Below are positions 1 to 7,504 of a stretch of 47,911 bases of DNA, piece after piece; positions within the stretch are counted from its first letter, which is position 1; every line of letters begins with the position of its first letter. Both the position numbers and the translations under genes were made by a program. The DNA comes from an uncultured Lachnospiraceae bacterium (GTDB lineage Bacteria; Bacillota; Clostridia; Lachnospirales; Lachnospiraceae): the NCBI GenBank assembly GCA_949051815.1, contig CARQVR010000012.1, positions 20,258 through 68,168 on the forward strand. Reading direction: 5' to 3'. The notes under the pieces were generated by a model. The model searched no databases. It was not told the DNA's origin and saw nothing but the letters and a program-made list of their open reading frames with translations.

Positions 1-188
1 GCTCTGCCTGGAGCGCAGACCGGCTAATCAACCGTTGAAAGCCTGCTCACATAAGGCTCTATACCGCCGCTGCTTCATCGGGCGAATGCCCGATAGCTCC
101 AGGCTCTGCCTGGAGCGCAGACCGGCTAATCAACCGTTGAAAGCCTGCTCACATAAGACTGTATATTTGCCTGGAGCGCAGACCGGCT
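1..188. repeat. 102-bp tandem repeat with internal hairpins
   Basis: Bases 1-55 and 103-157 are identical, giving a repeat period of 102 bp. A third, truncated copy (20 bp) lies at 169-188 and abuts the stop codon of the chemoreceptor gene. The unit contains two perfect hairpins, 78-95 (7-bp stem, loop GAAT) and 96-116 (8-bp stem, loop CTCTG). The first copy starts inside the second hairpin, so the array probably extends to the left of the window. No protein-coding signal is seen here. Confidence 0.85.
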
Positions 189-190
189 GC

Positions 191-2065
191 TCAGACGGAA
201 AACTGCTCCACACCGCCTACCAGATGATCCACATCGCCCTTCAGATCTTCTACCATTTCCTTTGATCTGGCCACAATCTGACCAAGCTCCTCCGTCATGG
301 CGGAAGTCTCCTCGGAAGAAGCCGCATTGTCCTGCGCCAGACTGTTTAACGTGTCAAGCACTGTAGTAATGCCCTGCCTCTGTCTCTCGATTTCCTCTGT
401 CATTTCTTCGATGTTCACGATGGACGCCATGCACTGATCCAGATTCGCATACAGCTCGTTAAAGATGCGCTGTGTATCGTTCAGTACGTTCACCTGACGT
501 TCTACCGTTCCGTTCACCTTGTCCATAATCTGCAGCGACTGTACCGACTTGCTGACCAGATCATTAATGATATTGGAGATCTGGCTCACCGACTGCGCCG
601 ACTGGTTCGCCAGCGCACCAATCTCTGTAGCCACCACCGCGAAGCCCTTGCCGCTCTCCCCCGCGCGGGCTGCCTCTATGGACGCATTCAGCGCCAGCAG
701 ATTGGTCTGATCCGCAATCGCGTCAATCAGTCCCGCCGCCTGCTTGATGGCATCCGCCGCCTCGTTTGTCGCCTCAGCCTGCTCGTGCATACTTACCACG
801 TCTTCCTTCGTGCGCATATTCGCCTGCACCAGCTCCTTAAGCTTGTCGGAGCATTCCTGACTCAGCTTCTTCATGGAATCGGAGTTATCGCGCAGATCCG
901 CCACTTCCCTGGTCGTTCTGTCGATCCCTTCCGCAATTCTGTTGACTTCGCTGGTAGCGTCCGACGTGGAAGCCGCCTGCGCGGTAATGTTCTTAGCGAT
1001 CTCCTCCACCGCGATATCCACCTCTCCGATGGATTTCTCCATCTGCTGGAAGCTCTCGTCAAACTCCACCGTCATGCCCTCAACCTTGTGGGCAGTGCCC
1101 GCAATAGCCATGATAAGACTGTGAATTTTTTCTCTGGCCGTGTTCAGGCTGTCCGCCGCCACACCCATCTCGTTTCTCTGCTTCACTTCCACATCCGCCG
1201 TCAGGTCACCCTCGGAAATGCTGACCGCAAAATCTTTCACCCTGCGAAGCGGCACTACCAGAAACTCACCGACGATAAAGGATACCACTACCGTAATGAT
1301 CAGCAGTACGACACAGCAGACTGCCATAAGAATGCAGGAATTTATAAATTCTCTGACAATCGAATCCTTGATCCCCTGCATCTCCTGCTCCATGTCATCC
1401 ACATAATTTCCTGTGGAGATTGCCCAGCCCCAAGGCTCGAAATAGCCGGAATAAGCTACCTTCGGCGCAACGGTCACACCGTCCGCCTTCGTAAAGTAAA
1501 ATTCATTGTAACCGCCCTTGTCCGCAGATTGGCAGACTTTCATAATCGACTGTATAATCATGATCCCGTTCTGGTCTTCCAGATCATAACGGTTGTTTCC
1601 TTCCTGCTCCGGAAGAATCGGATGCATGACCAGTATGTAATCCTTATCATCTATCCAGAAATAGCCGCTGTCATCATCCCTGTAACGCATGGCGCGGACG
1701 ATTTCCGCCGCCTCTGCCTTCGCCTCTTCCTCCGTCAGCGTCCCTGCTGCCGCCTTGTCATACTCCGCCTGCAGGATCGCCAGCACGCTCTGTACCTGTG
1801 ACTTAATCTCTGTCCGGTAGCCGTCGTCCTTCGCCTTCGCATACTCATCGTAGGCGCCATTGGAAATATTCCGGATGGTCATAACGCCGATCAGTCCTAC
1901 CACCACCCCGATGATAATGCCGAGCGTCGCGCATACCAGAATCAGCGTTGTCTTCAAGCTCTTGGTTCTACCCTGTTTCTTATCCAATTTCCTCACATCC
2001 TTCCCCATAAGTCTGTTCACAAAAACAATATTATTATACTCCTTTTCCGTCATTTTTTCAAGCAT
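191..2065 (-). CDS. Methyl-accepting chemotaxis protein with sCache-type sensor domain
   Basis: A membrane chemoreceptor that passes a ligand signal to CheA/CheW. A short cytoplasmic N-terminus is followed by a hydrophobic helix near residues 38-60 and an extracellular region with the sCache_2-like signature GYFWIDDKDYILVMHP near residue 135. A second membrane helix lies near 245-270, then HAMP and a long coiled-coil signalling domain carrying the hairpin-tip motif NLLALNASIEAARAGE. About 624 aa is a normal length. The start is uncertain. A strong promoter (-10 at 2089-2094) puts the transcript start near 2082. That argues against the TTG at 2074, whose GGGAG would sit right at +1. ATG at 2065, 2053 or 2008 are all possible and none has a good Shine-Dalgarno. 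It is divergent from a hemerythrin gene, which suggests oxygen or redox taxis, but that link is inference. Confidence 0.93.
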   Translation of the reverse strand: MLEKMTEKEYNNIVFVNRLMGKDVRKLDKKQGRTKSLKTTLILVCATLGIIIGVVVGLIGVMTIRNISNGAYDEYAKAKDDGYRTEIKSQVQSVLAILQAEYDKAAAGTLTEEEAKAEAAEIVRAMRYRDDDSGYFWIDDKDYILVMHPILPEQEGNNRYDLEDQNGIMIIQSIMKVCQSADKGGYNEFYFTKADGVTVAPKVAYSGYFEPWGWAISTGNYVDDMEQEMQGIKDSIVREFINSCILMAVCCVVLLIITVVVSFIVGEFLVVPLRRVKDFAVSISEGDLTADVEVKQRNEMGVAADSLNTAREKIHSLIMAIAGTAHKVEGMTVEFDESFQQMEKSIGEVDIAVEEIAKNITAQAASTSDATSEVNRIAEGIDRTTREVADLRDNSDSMKKLSQECSDKLKELVQANMRTKEDVVSMHEQAEATNEAADAIKQAAGLIDAIADQTNLLALNASIEAARAGESGKGFAVVATEIGALANQSAQSVSQISNIINDLVSKSVQSLQIMDKVNGTVERQVNVLNDTQRIFNELYANLDQCMASIVNIEEMTEEIERQRQGITTVLDTLNSLAQDNAASSEETSAMTEELGQIVARSKEMVEDLKGDVDHLVGGVEQFSV

Positions 2066-2088
2066 TGCGCACAAATCCGACTCCCGGA

Positions 2089-2117
2089 ATTATAAAAACA
2101 TCCCCCGTTTTGAACAA
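2089..2117 (-). promoter_or_regulatory. Promoter of the chemoreceptor gene
   Basis: On the minus strand, TTGTTC (2112-2117) and TATAAT (2089-2094) are separated by exactly 17 bp. The predicted start near 2082 leaves a leader of only about 17 nt to the ATG at 2065. Confidence 0.65.
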
Positions 2118-2153
2118 ATATTTTTCCGTCCTCTGTGTTTCGGTTGTATTTTA

Positions 2154-2162
2154 TGATATAAT
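2154..2162 (+). promoter_or_regulatory. Extended -10 promoter of the hemerythrin gene
   Basis: TGATATAAT fits an extended -10 element (TGn plus TATAAT). No good -35 is seen 17 bp upstream, as is usual for extended -10 promoters. The predicted start near 2169 gives a leader of about 45 nt. Confidence 0.6.
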
Positions 2163-2213
2163 GGGCGCAAAACAAAATTTCCACGGTATATGTTAGCAGG
2201 GAGGATTTCAATT

Positions 2214-3029
2214 ATGTATTATTTCACAGACGACTGCCTGATCGGTGTGGAGAAAATCGACAGCGAACACAGGGAGCTTTTCCGGATTATAAACGAAACG
2301 CAGGAATTGCTGGATAACCAGGTTTTAAACGACAAATATGATCGCATCATGGAAATGGTAGGGCGGCTGGAAGAATACGCGGAAGAGCATTTCCAGCATG
2401 AAGAGGATTATATGGAAAGCATCCGCCACCCGGAGCTTTCCCTGCAAAAGAAGCAGCACCTCTTCTTCCGCGACAAAATCAACGGCATCACAAACTCCTT
2501 CTCCTCCGACAACGCCCAGCAGGAAATGCTTGACGATCTGCTCCGGTATCTCGTGACATGGCTGTACCGCCACATCATCAGCTCCGACCTGATGATCGGC
2601 AAATTAAGGCCGTCGGAGGAACGATGCGCACCCGTGTTTAACGATACCTACCTGACCAGCATTCCGCTGATCGACAAAGAGCACCGGGAGCTGTTCCGCA
2701 TCATCGGGGATGTGTACCGCGTCATGACGGATGATATGGCCTTTGACAAGTACGACGAAATCGTCCATCTTTTGGAGGAGCTTAGGGACTATACCAAATT
2801 CCATTTTCAGGACGAAGAACTTTATATGGAAAGCATCCGCTATGAGGGGCTGGAGGCGCAGAAACGGGCGCATGAGGCTTTTGTATCAAGACTGGAAGAT
2901 ATGGATCTGAACGCAATCGACGAGAACCAGCAGGAGACGCTGGAAGACCTTATGGAATTTCTCACAGAATGGCTGATCAACCACATATTACACAGCGATA
3001 AGAAAATCGGAGCAGGGGCGTTAAGTTAG
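2214..3029 (+). CDS. Double-domain bacteriohemerythrin
   Basis: A cytosolic protein of 271 aa made of two tandem hemerythrin domains (about residues 1-130 and 145-265), a non-haem di-iron fold that binds O2 or buffers iron. The start ATG at 2214 is chosen for the AGGGAGG Shine-Dalgarno at 2198-2204. Each domain keeps EHRELF, HFxxEE, a single downstream His and the HIxxSD motif. In both domains the first His of the usual HxxxH pair is Gln: QKKQH in domain 1 and QKRAH in domain 2. Single-domain proteins are near 135 aa, so this is a duplication. It is divergent from a chemoreceptor gene. Family assignment is secure; whether each site still binds two irons is open. Confidence 0.92.
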   Translation: MYYFTDDCLIGVEKIDSEHRELFRIINETQELLDNQVLNDKYDRIMEMVGRLEEYAEEHFQHEEDYMESIRHPELSLQKKQHLFFRDKINGITNSFSSDNAQQEMLDDLLRYLVTWLYRHIISSDLMIGKLRPSEERCAPVFNDTYLTSIPLIDKEHRELFRIIGDVYRVMTDDMAFDKYDEIVHLLEELRDYTKFHFQDEELYMESIRYEGLEAQKRAHEAFVSRLEDMDLNAIDENQQETLEDLMEFLTEWLINHILHSDKKIGAGALS

Positions 3030-3046
3030 CGCCCCTCTTTTTATTT
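3014..3046 (+). terminator. Terminator overlapping the hemerythrin stop codon
   Basis: AGGGGCG (3014-3020) pairs with CGCCCCT (3030-3036) and is followed by a T-rich tract. The stop codon TAG (3027-3029) lies in the loop, so the hairpin starts inside the coding sequence. Confidence 0.85.
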
Positions 3047-3079
3047 TATAGGAAATTGCGACAATGTAAACCATTTAAG

Positions 3080-3127
3080 GAGAATGCGAAGCATTCTCTG
3101 AATCGTCGCTGTCTGGCGACGATTTTT
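3080..3127 (+). terminator. Second hairpin pair with T-tract after hemerythrin
   Basis: A perfect 8-bp hairpin with a GAA triloop (GAGAATGC at 3080-3087, GCATTCTC at 3091-3098) is followed by AATCGTCGC (3101-3109) pairing with GCGACGATT (3116-3124) and a T run. This looks like a back-up intrinsic terminator on the plus strand, between the hemerythrin and the convergent xylanase gene. Confidence 0.65.
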
Positions 3128-3174
3128 TATGCGGCAGGCCGACAGATTCTGATATTGCCGGCCGGCCGCGTCTT

Positions 3175-4542
3175 CTATTCCGCAGCCGGCTCCGGTTTGG
3201 AATCATCCACGAATGCCCAAAACGCAGGCTTTTTCTCATAATCTTTATCAAAGAGCAGCGGGCACTGCACTCTTGTGCCGTCTGCCGAACCGCCCGCGGC
3301 GTTTGCGCTCTGCAGCCATGAATGACGATCGTCCGTTCCCCAGAACACGATGGCCGTGATCGGCACACCCTCCTGTTTTAAACTTTTCACCGCATCATAG
3401 AGAGATTTGTATACGTCCGCCTGTTTCTGATACTCCTCCTCCATATCGGTTCCGTCAAAGCCTGTGCTGGCTTTCAGATCAAGCTCCGTAATCTGGATCT
3501 CATCTACAACCGCCGCATATTTTCTGACGCTCTGCTTAAACAGGACGTCAGAAAAATTCATATCGTAATGTCCCTGCATACCCATGCCGTCGATCCGCGC
3601 TTCCGGATTTGACTTGATCTGTTCAATCAATTTGCAGATGCCGTCCGACTTTTTGGGATGGATGTCGTTATAGTCGTTGTAAAATAGTCTGATGTGTGCG
3701 GGCGCATACCGGTTTGCGTACACAAAGGCCCATTCCACATAGTCGAAGCTGTAAAACACACGAAACCAGGAAGAGTCGGTGCGCATACCGCCGTCGGTGT
3801 CATTTACCGCCTCGTTCACCACATCCCACGCGTAGATCATCCCCTTGTATTCGCTGTCCTCACCCTCATAGTGCTCCATCACCTGTCTGATATAGTTTTC
3901 CATGCGGGCAAGCATGGTCTGTTTGTCCACATAGGGTTTATCCACGTTGTACTCCTCGTGGAAAAACCACTCCGGCGTCTGGGAATGCCATACCAGCACA
4001 TGTCCCCTGACCATGATCTTCCTCCCGTCCCTGCCCTCGGTGTCGTTGTACGCCTTGATTTCCTTAAGCATCATATCGGGAACTGTAAACGAAAGAACCG
4101 GAAACCCGTCCTCCCCGATCACCGGCTTATTCCCAAGGAGGGTGTCCGGCTTCATTTCATTTTCCATGGTAACGCTGTTAAACTGCTCCTTCACAATGGC
4201 CATTCTCTCCCCGTCGGAAAGAGCTGCCATCGGTACACAGACGCCCGCCCTGCCGCCAAAGGCTTCCGCGAACGCGTACCTCAGAGTCTCTTTGTCCTGT
4301 GCATCCCACTCCCACTCCTGCGGGTCCTGCACGGTGACGGTTTCCTGCTCCGGTAACGCGCCCTGCTCCTGCGCTTCGCCCGCCGCCTCTGTTGTTCCTG
4401 ACATCTGCGCATCCGCCGTCTCCGCTGTCTGTGCACTGTCATTGCGCGTGCCGCTGTCCCCACTGCATCCGGCAACGGCAAAGGCCATACCTGCCATTGC
4501 CAGTACGGTAACCATCTGTTTCATACGCCCGTCTCTTTTCAT
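3175..4542 (-). CDS. GH10 endo-1,4-beta-xylanase lipoprotein
   Basis: A secreted, lipid-anchored xylanase that cuts beta-1,4-xylan. The N-terminus is a lipoprotein signal peptide with lipobox AVAGC, Cys26 being the lipidated residue. A Thr/Ala/Glu-rich linker runs to about residue 75 and the GH10 barrel fills the rest. Seen motifs are HVLVWHSQTPEWFF, WDVVNEAVND with acid/base Glu244, and QITELDL with nucleophile Glu353. The start at 4542 has AGGAG 6 nt upstream; an in-frame ATG seven codons on is less well placed. It follows the DUF3021 gene on the same strand after 163 bp, so co-transcription is possible but not shown. Total length 455 aa fits a single-domain GH10 enzyme with no carbohydrate-binding module. 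Confidence 0.95.
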   Translation of the reverse strand: MKRDGRMKQMVTVLAMAGMAFAVAGCSGDSGTRNDSAQTAETADAQMSGTTEAAGEAQEQGALPEQETVTVQDPQEWEWDAQDKETLRYAFAEAFGGRAGVCVPMAALSDGERMAIVKEQFNSVTMENEMKPDTLLGNKPVIGEDGFPVLSFTVPDMMLKEIKAYNDTEGRDGRKIMVRGHVLVWHSQTPEWFFHEEYNVDKPYVDKQTMLARMENYIRQVMEHYEGEDSEYKGMIYAWDVVNEAVNDTDGGMRTDSSWFRVFYSFDYVEWAFVYANRYAPAHIRLFYNDYNDIHPKKSDGICKLIEQIKSNPEARIDGMGMQGHYDMNFSDVLFKQSVRKYAAVVDEIQITELDLKASTGFDGTDMEEEYQKQADVYKSLYDAVKSLKQEGVPITAIVFWGTDDRHSWLQSANAAGGSADGTRVQCPLLFDKDYEKKPAFWAFVDDSKPEPAAE

Positions 4543-4705
4543 TTCCCTCTCCTTTACCCCTCATTTTCGTTTCCGTGCCCGAACACGCTCCACTACTTAC
4601 GACTGTAAGGCAAAGACAGGCTTTCTTCTTTACAAATGTTGCCCTGATAACGCCACTTATTGCTCTATTGCAGGCGCCGGACGACGATTTATCCATTCTC
4701 CTTTG

Positions 4706-5158
4706 TCAGACTGCCCTTCCGCCTGTCTGCTGATATTCCCTGAGTTTCCGGTTCAGGTTCTCGGATTCTCTTGCGTGTATTCTCCAGATGGCAAAGGAAA
4801 CCACGGCAAAAACCACCAGAATCCCCAGAAGCATAACCGCCAGCATAGCGACATTTTCTATATCCATCCACCCAAACCAGTAACCGCTGCCCAGCACGAC
4901 CACATTAATATACACATAGTGCAGCCCTATGTCTATCACTTCCCGCCTGCGGCTGATTTCCCGATACGGATGAATAAAGTTCCCCAGACTGCACACGAAC
5001 GCCAATGCCAGAAGCTGCCAGAGGATATTCCCGTCAAGAAATGTACCCTGCGGCCAGAATACCTTGTTATAGGCCGCACAGACAAAGACGCTGCCTGTGG
5101 TAACCATACAGAAAGTCAGCAGCAGCTCCACCATTCTTTTTTTCATGCCTTCCGCCAT
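4706..5158 (-). CDS. DUF3021 family membrane protein
   Basis: A small integral membrane protein (150 aa) with four hydrophobic helices and a charged C-terminal tail, matching DUF3021 proteins. These are typically encoded directly after a LytTR-type DNA-binding regulator, as here, and are thought to act with it as a membrane partner; that role is inference. The start at 5158 is preferred over 5170 because GAGG sits 6 nt upstream. The gene begins 59 bp after the LytTR stop codon on the same strand. Confidence 0.8.
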   Translation of the reverse strand: MAEGMKKRMVELLLTFCMVTTGSVFVCAAYNKVFWPQGTFLDGNILWQLLALAFVCSLGNFIHPYREISRRREVIDIGLHYVYINVVVLGSGYWFGWMDIENVAMLAVMLLGILVVFAVVSFAIWRIHARESENLNRKLREYQQTGGRAV

Positions 5159-5217
5159 ATATAACCTCATTTCCGCGCCGTTTCCCGCGCTGTTTTTCTT
5201 TCACCGTCTCCGCTTCC

Positions 5218-5655
5218 TCACATACCGAGTCTCTTTTTTAACGCTGGCACATACTGTCTGGATATCATCAGTTTTTCCCCGTTTCTCATATGCGCCTCAA
5301 AGCGTCCGCCGAAATCCGGCGCAAACTGTTTCACCTTAGCCAGATTGATAATCACCGATTTAGACGCACGGAAAAAGTCCGTATTGGCGTAAGCCTCCTC
5401 GATTTCGTACAGCTTGTATCTGACCTCGTACATGTCCTGCTCCAGATAAAGAAACACCTTGTTGTCCACAGCCTCAAAATAGTAGATATCTCCCGCGTCA
5501 ATCTGTCTGATCTTATCGTTGTCCGTAACCGTAAATTTTCCCCGCCCTGTCTTTAACCCATGAATCATGCGAAGAAGGGATTCGTCTAAATCCCTGCACC
5601 TTACAATGATCTCTTCCTCCTCACCGGGCGCAATATCCTGTATTGTTATTTTCAT
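5218..5655 (-). CDS. LytTR-domain DNA-binding regulator
   Basis: A 145-aa protein with a LytTR DNA-binding domain in the C-terminal two thirds (about residues 40-143). Recognisable segments are IYYFEAVDNKVFLYL, FFRASKSVIINLAKVK and LMISRQYVPALKKRL. There is no receiver domain, so it is the short LytTR class usually paired with DUF3021 proteins rather than a classical response regulator. It starts only 4 bp after the flavoprotein fusion gene and its Shine-Dalgarno (AAGGGGG) lies inside that gene's 3' end, which indicates an operon. The regulator probably controls its own operon; this is inference. Confidence 0.92.
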   Translation of the reverse strand: MKITIQDIAPGEEEEIIVRCRDLDESLLRMIHGLKTGRGKFTVTDNDKIRQIDAGDIYYFEAVDNKVFLYLEQDMYEVRYKLYEIEEAYANTDFFRASKSVIINLAKVKQFAPDFGGRFEAHMRNGEKLMISRQYVPALKKRLGM

Positions 5656-5659
5656 AAAT

Positions 5660-7327
5660 TTATTTCCCCCTTGCCACTCTCGCCGGATACCACCTCTGAA
5701 ACCATGCCGTAAAAATCCCCATCAAAGCAGGAGCCACAGAGTTGATCAGCCCGGACAGGCTGCTTACCGCCGACCGCATCAGAAACCAGCTGATCATTGC
5801 CGTGACCAGATAAAGGATGCCCCAGAGCATGGTCAGAATGCGGTTCGTCCTGACAAAAAGCGAATTATTCAAGGCGTCATCCCCGCCGTAGCCGTTCTTG
5901 GAATAATACGCCGTGAGCGGTATCCGTCCTCGAAAGCAGGACGCCAGCCACATCACACCGAACGCCAGATAAGAGAAGGGCAGCATTATTTTCTCATCTG
6001 CCCCTGCCAGCATAACAACGGAAAATCCCGTCACCAGCGCACCGCTTAACACATCATACAAGGTTTTCTTATGCCGGTAACAGACAAGCGGCACAAGCGC
6101 ACAGACGGCAAGGGTGAACAGGCATCCCGGCTGTTTGCTGACAGAAGCTGCCACCCAAAGGACGATCCACGGAATCAGAGTGATGTTCATATCCTCATTC
6201 TTCTGTTCCGAAGTCTCTTTCACCGGCTTAGACTGCGAACGGGAGCCGCCGAAATAATCGTCCCATTTCAACATCAGATTAAAGTCTCCCTTCACACGGT
6301 AAAGCCCCTGCATCATTGCCTCGTCTCCCCGGATCTCCCCCGCCGCAATCGAGCGCCATACGGTGACCGGCGTCTCGATTCTGGTGTCCGCCGTAAGGGA
6401 GCCGTCCGTGTAAACATGACTGCCGTCCTTTCCCAAAAGTATCTGATAACATTCCCCCACATCCGTGTAATCCATCTCCAGAACGATATCTTTTCCATTC
6501 CAGCTGTCCTTCCGATACAGCGCCGCCATCTGCCTTGTAAAGGTCAGCGTGTCCGACGGTGTCTGCGCGCTGCTCCCGTCTCCTGCCCCGGCTTCCTTAT
6601 TTCCTGCTCCGGCGTCCTCTCTGTCTATCCCCCAGCTTGCGTCCGCGCAGGCCTCAAAGGTTTCCCGCGGCAGCAAAAGCTGCGAAAGACGTTCCCTGCT
6701 TTCGGCGGAGATTCCACCGGACATGTATTCCCGTCCCGCCTGCTCCACGCCGGAAAGATACGCCCCCGTGACCGCGGACAGCTCCGGCACACGAAAAAGC
6801 TCCCCCTGCCCGCAGAAAATCGCCGTATAATTTTCCCGTCCGCAGAAATGATCGAAAAGGCTGTACACACCGTCATAGTTTCCCTCTGCCGTGTAGAATC
6901 CGCAGGTGGAAATCAGCACCGTTTTCTTCCCGCTCATATCATAGCGGTCCGGATGACCGCCGTTTCCGACCTGTCCTTCCGTCTCCTCCATAAACGGAAG
7001 AAGCATGGGGAGCTGACGGTCTATCAGATTTTTCATAGCGCCCGGCACCGTGTAATAATACAGCGGAAAACTCCAGATTGTGATATCTGCCCAGAGCAGA
7101 TCCTGAATCACCTGCTCCATATCGTCTTTGATACAGCACTTGCCCGGTGTGCGGTTCCAGCACGAAAAACAACCGAGACAGGGACGGATATCCATCCGGC
7201 AGACTGCCCGTTCCCGGATTTCTGCCGCCGCGTCCTCCTGCTTTAGACCCTTTAAAAATGCCTTCGTCAACTGATACGAATTGCTTTTCTCTCCTTTCGG
7301 ACTCCCGTTTATCACCAGAATCTGCAT
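5660..7327 (-). CDS. Fusion protein: flavodoxin-like FMN reductase, SCP2-like domain, membrane domain
   Basis: A 555-aa protein with three parts. Residues 1 to about 215 form a flavodoxin-fold NAD(P)H-dependent FMN reductase (VINGSPKGEKSNS phosphate-binding loop; cysteine motif CLGCFSCW followed by KCCIKDDM). After an Ala/Gly/Asp-rich linker (about 235-260), residues 260-350 resemble an SCP2 sterol-carrier-like domain. From about residue 375 there are five or six hydrophobic helices. The ATG at 7327 is chosen because GGAGG lies 9 nt upstream; the upstream ATG at 7333 would have only 3 nt. The gene is first in a group with LytTR and DUF3021. The substrate is unknown. The domain order suggests a membrane-tethered flavoprotein acting on a hydrophobic molecule, which is inference. 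Confidence 0.82.
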   Translation of the reverse strand: MQILVINGSPKGEKSNSYQLTKAFLKGLKQEDAAAEIRERAVCRMDIRPCLGCFSCWNRTPGKCCIKDDMEQVIQDLLWADITIWSFPLYYYTVPGAMKNLIDRQLPMLLPFMEETEGQVGNGGHPDRYDMSGKKTVLISTCGFYTAEGNYDGVYSLFDHFCGRENYTAIFCGQGELFRVPELSAVTGAYLSGVEQAGREYMSGGISAESRERLSQLLLPRETFEACADASWGIDREDAGAGNKEAGAGDGSSAQTPSDTLTFTRQMAALYRKDSWNGKDIVLEMDYTDVGECYQILLGKDGSHVYTDGSLTADTRIETPVTVWRSIAAGEIRGDEAMMQGLYRVKGDFNLMLKWDDYFGGSRSQSKPVKETSEQKNEDMNITLIPWIVLWVAASVSKQPGCLFTLAVCALVPLVCYRHKKTLYDVLSGALVTGFSVVMLAGADEKIMLPFSYLAFGVMWLASCFRGRIPLTAYYSKNGYGGDDALNNSLFVRTNRILTMLWGILYLVTAMISWFLMRSAVSSLSGLINSVAPALMGIFTAWFQRWYPARVARGK

Positions 7328-7457
7328 AACCATCCGCCTCCTTTTTTCTTATGGGCTCATGGTAACGCACAGAAGACTTTCCGGCAATAACGCTGTCGGT
7401 AAGTGGTTCATTTTCGTGTGTAAGATACAATCGCGTCGGTTTCCCGCGCATAGAAAG

Positions 7458-7491
7458 ACAGCCGCCACTGATTCGTAGTGACGGCCGCTGT
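7458..7491 (-). terminator. Probable ackA terminator
   Basis: An imperfect GC-rich stem (ACAGC/GCTGT ends with an inner AGTG/CACT stem) lies 14 bp after the ackA stop codon. On the minus strand it is followed by CTTTCTATG, a weak T-tract. Confidence 0.5.
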
Positions 7492-7504
7492 ACTTTTCAT
7501 ATTT

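Noticed and set aside
1..188. CRISPR array
   Set aside because: The repeats are long (55 bp identical, 102-bp period), the second repeat is followed by a truncated one, and there are no unique spacers of constant length or cas genes.
785..1801. Plus-strand frame of 338 codons over the chemoreceptor gene
   Set aside because: Antisense shadow of a clear chemoreceptor; His/Arg-rich with no motif.
4439..4696. Minus-strand frame of 85 codons with AAGGAG before its ATG
   Set aside because: It overlaps the xylanase signal-peptide region in another frame, and its composition gives no sign of selection; the ribosome-binding signal alone is not enough.
3947..5164. Long plus-strand frame (405 codons) over the xylanase and DUF3021 genes
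   Set aside because: It lies antisense to two well-supported genes, has no domain, is Ser/Pro/Cys-rich in the way antisense frames of GC-rich genes are, and lacks a ribosome-binding site.
6071..7246. Plus-strand frame of 391 codons
   Set aside because: Antisense to the flavoprotein fusion gene; Arg/His-rich composition and no family match.
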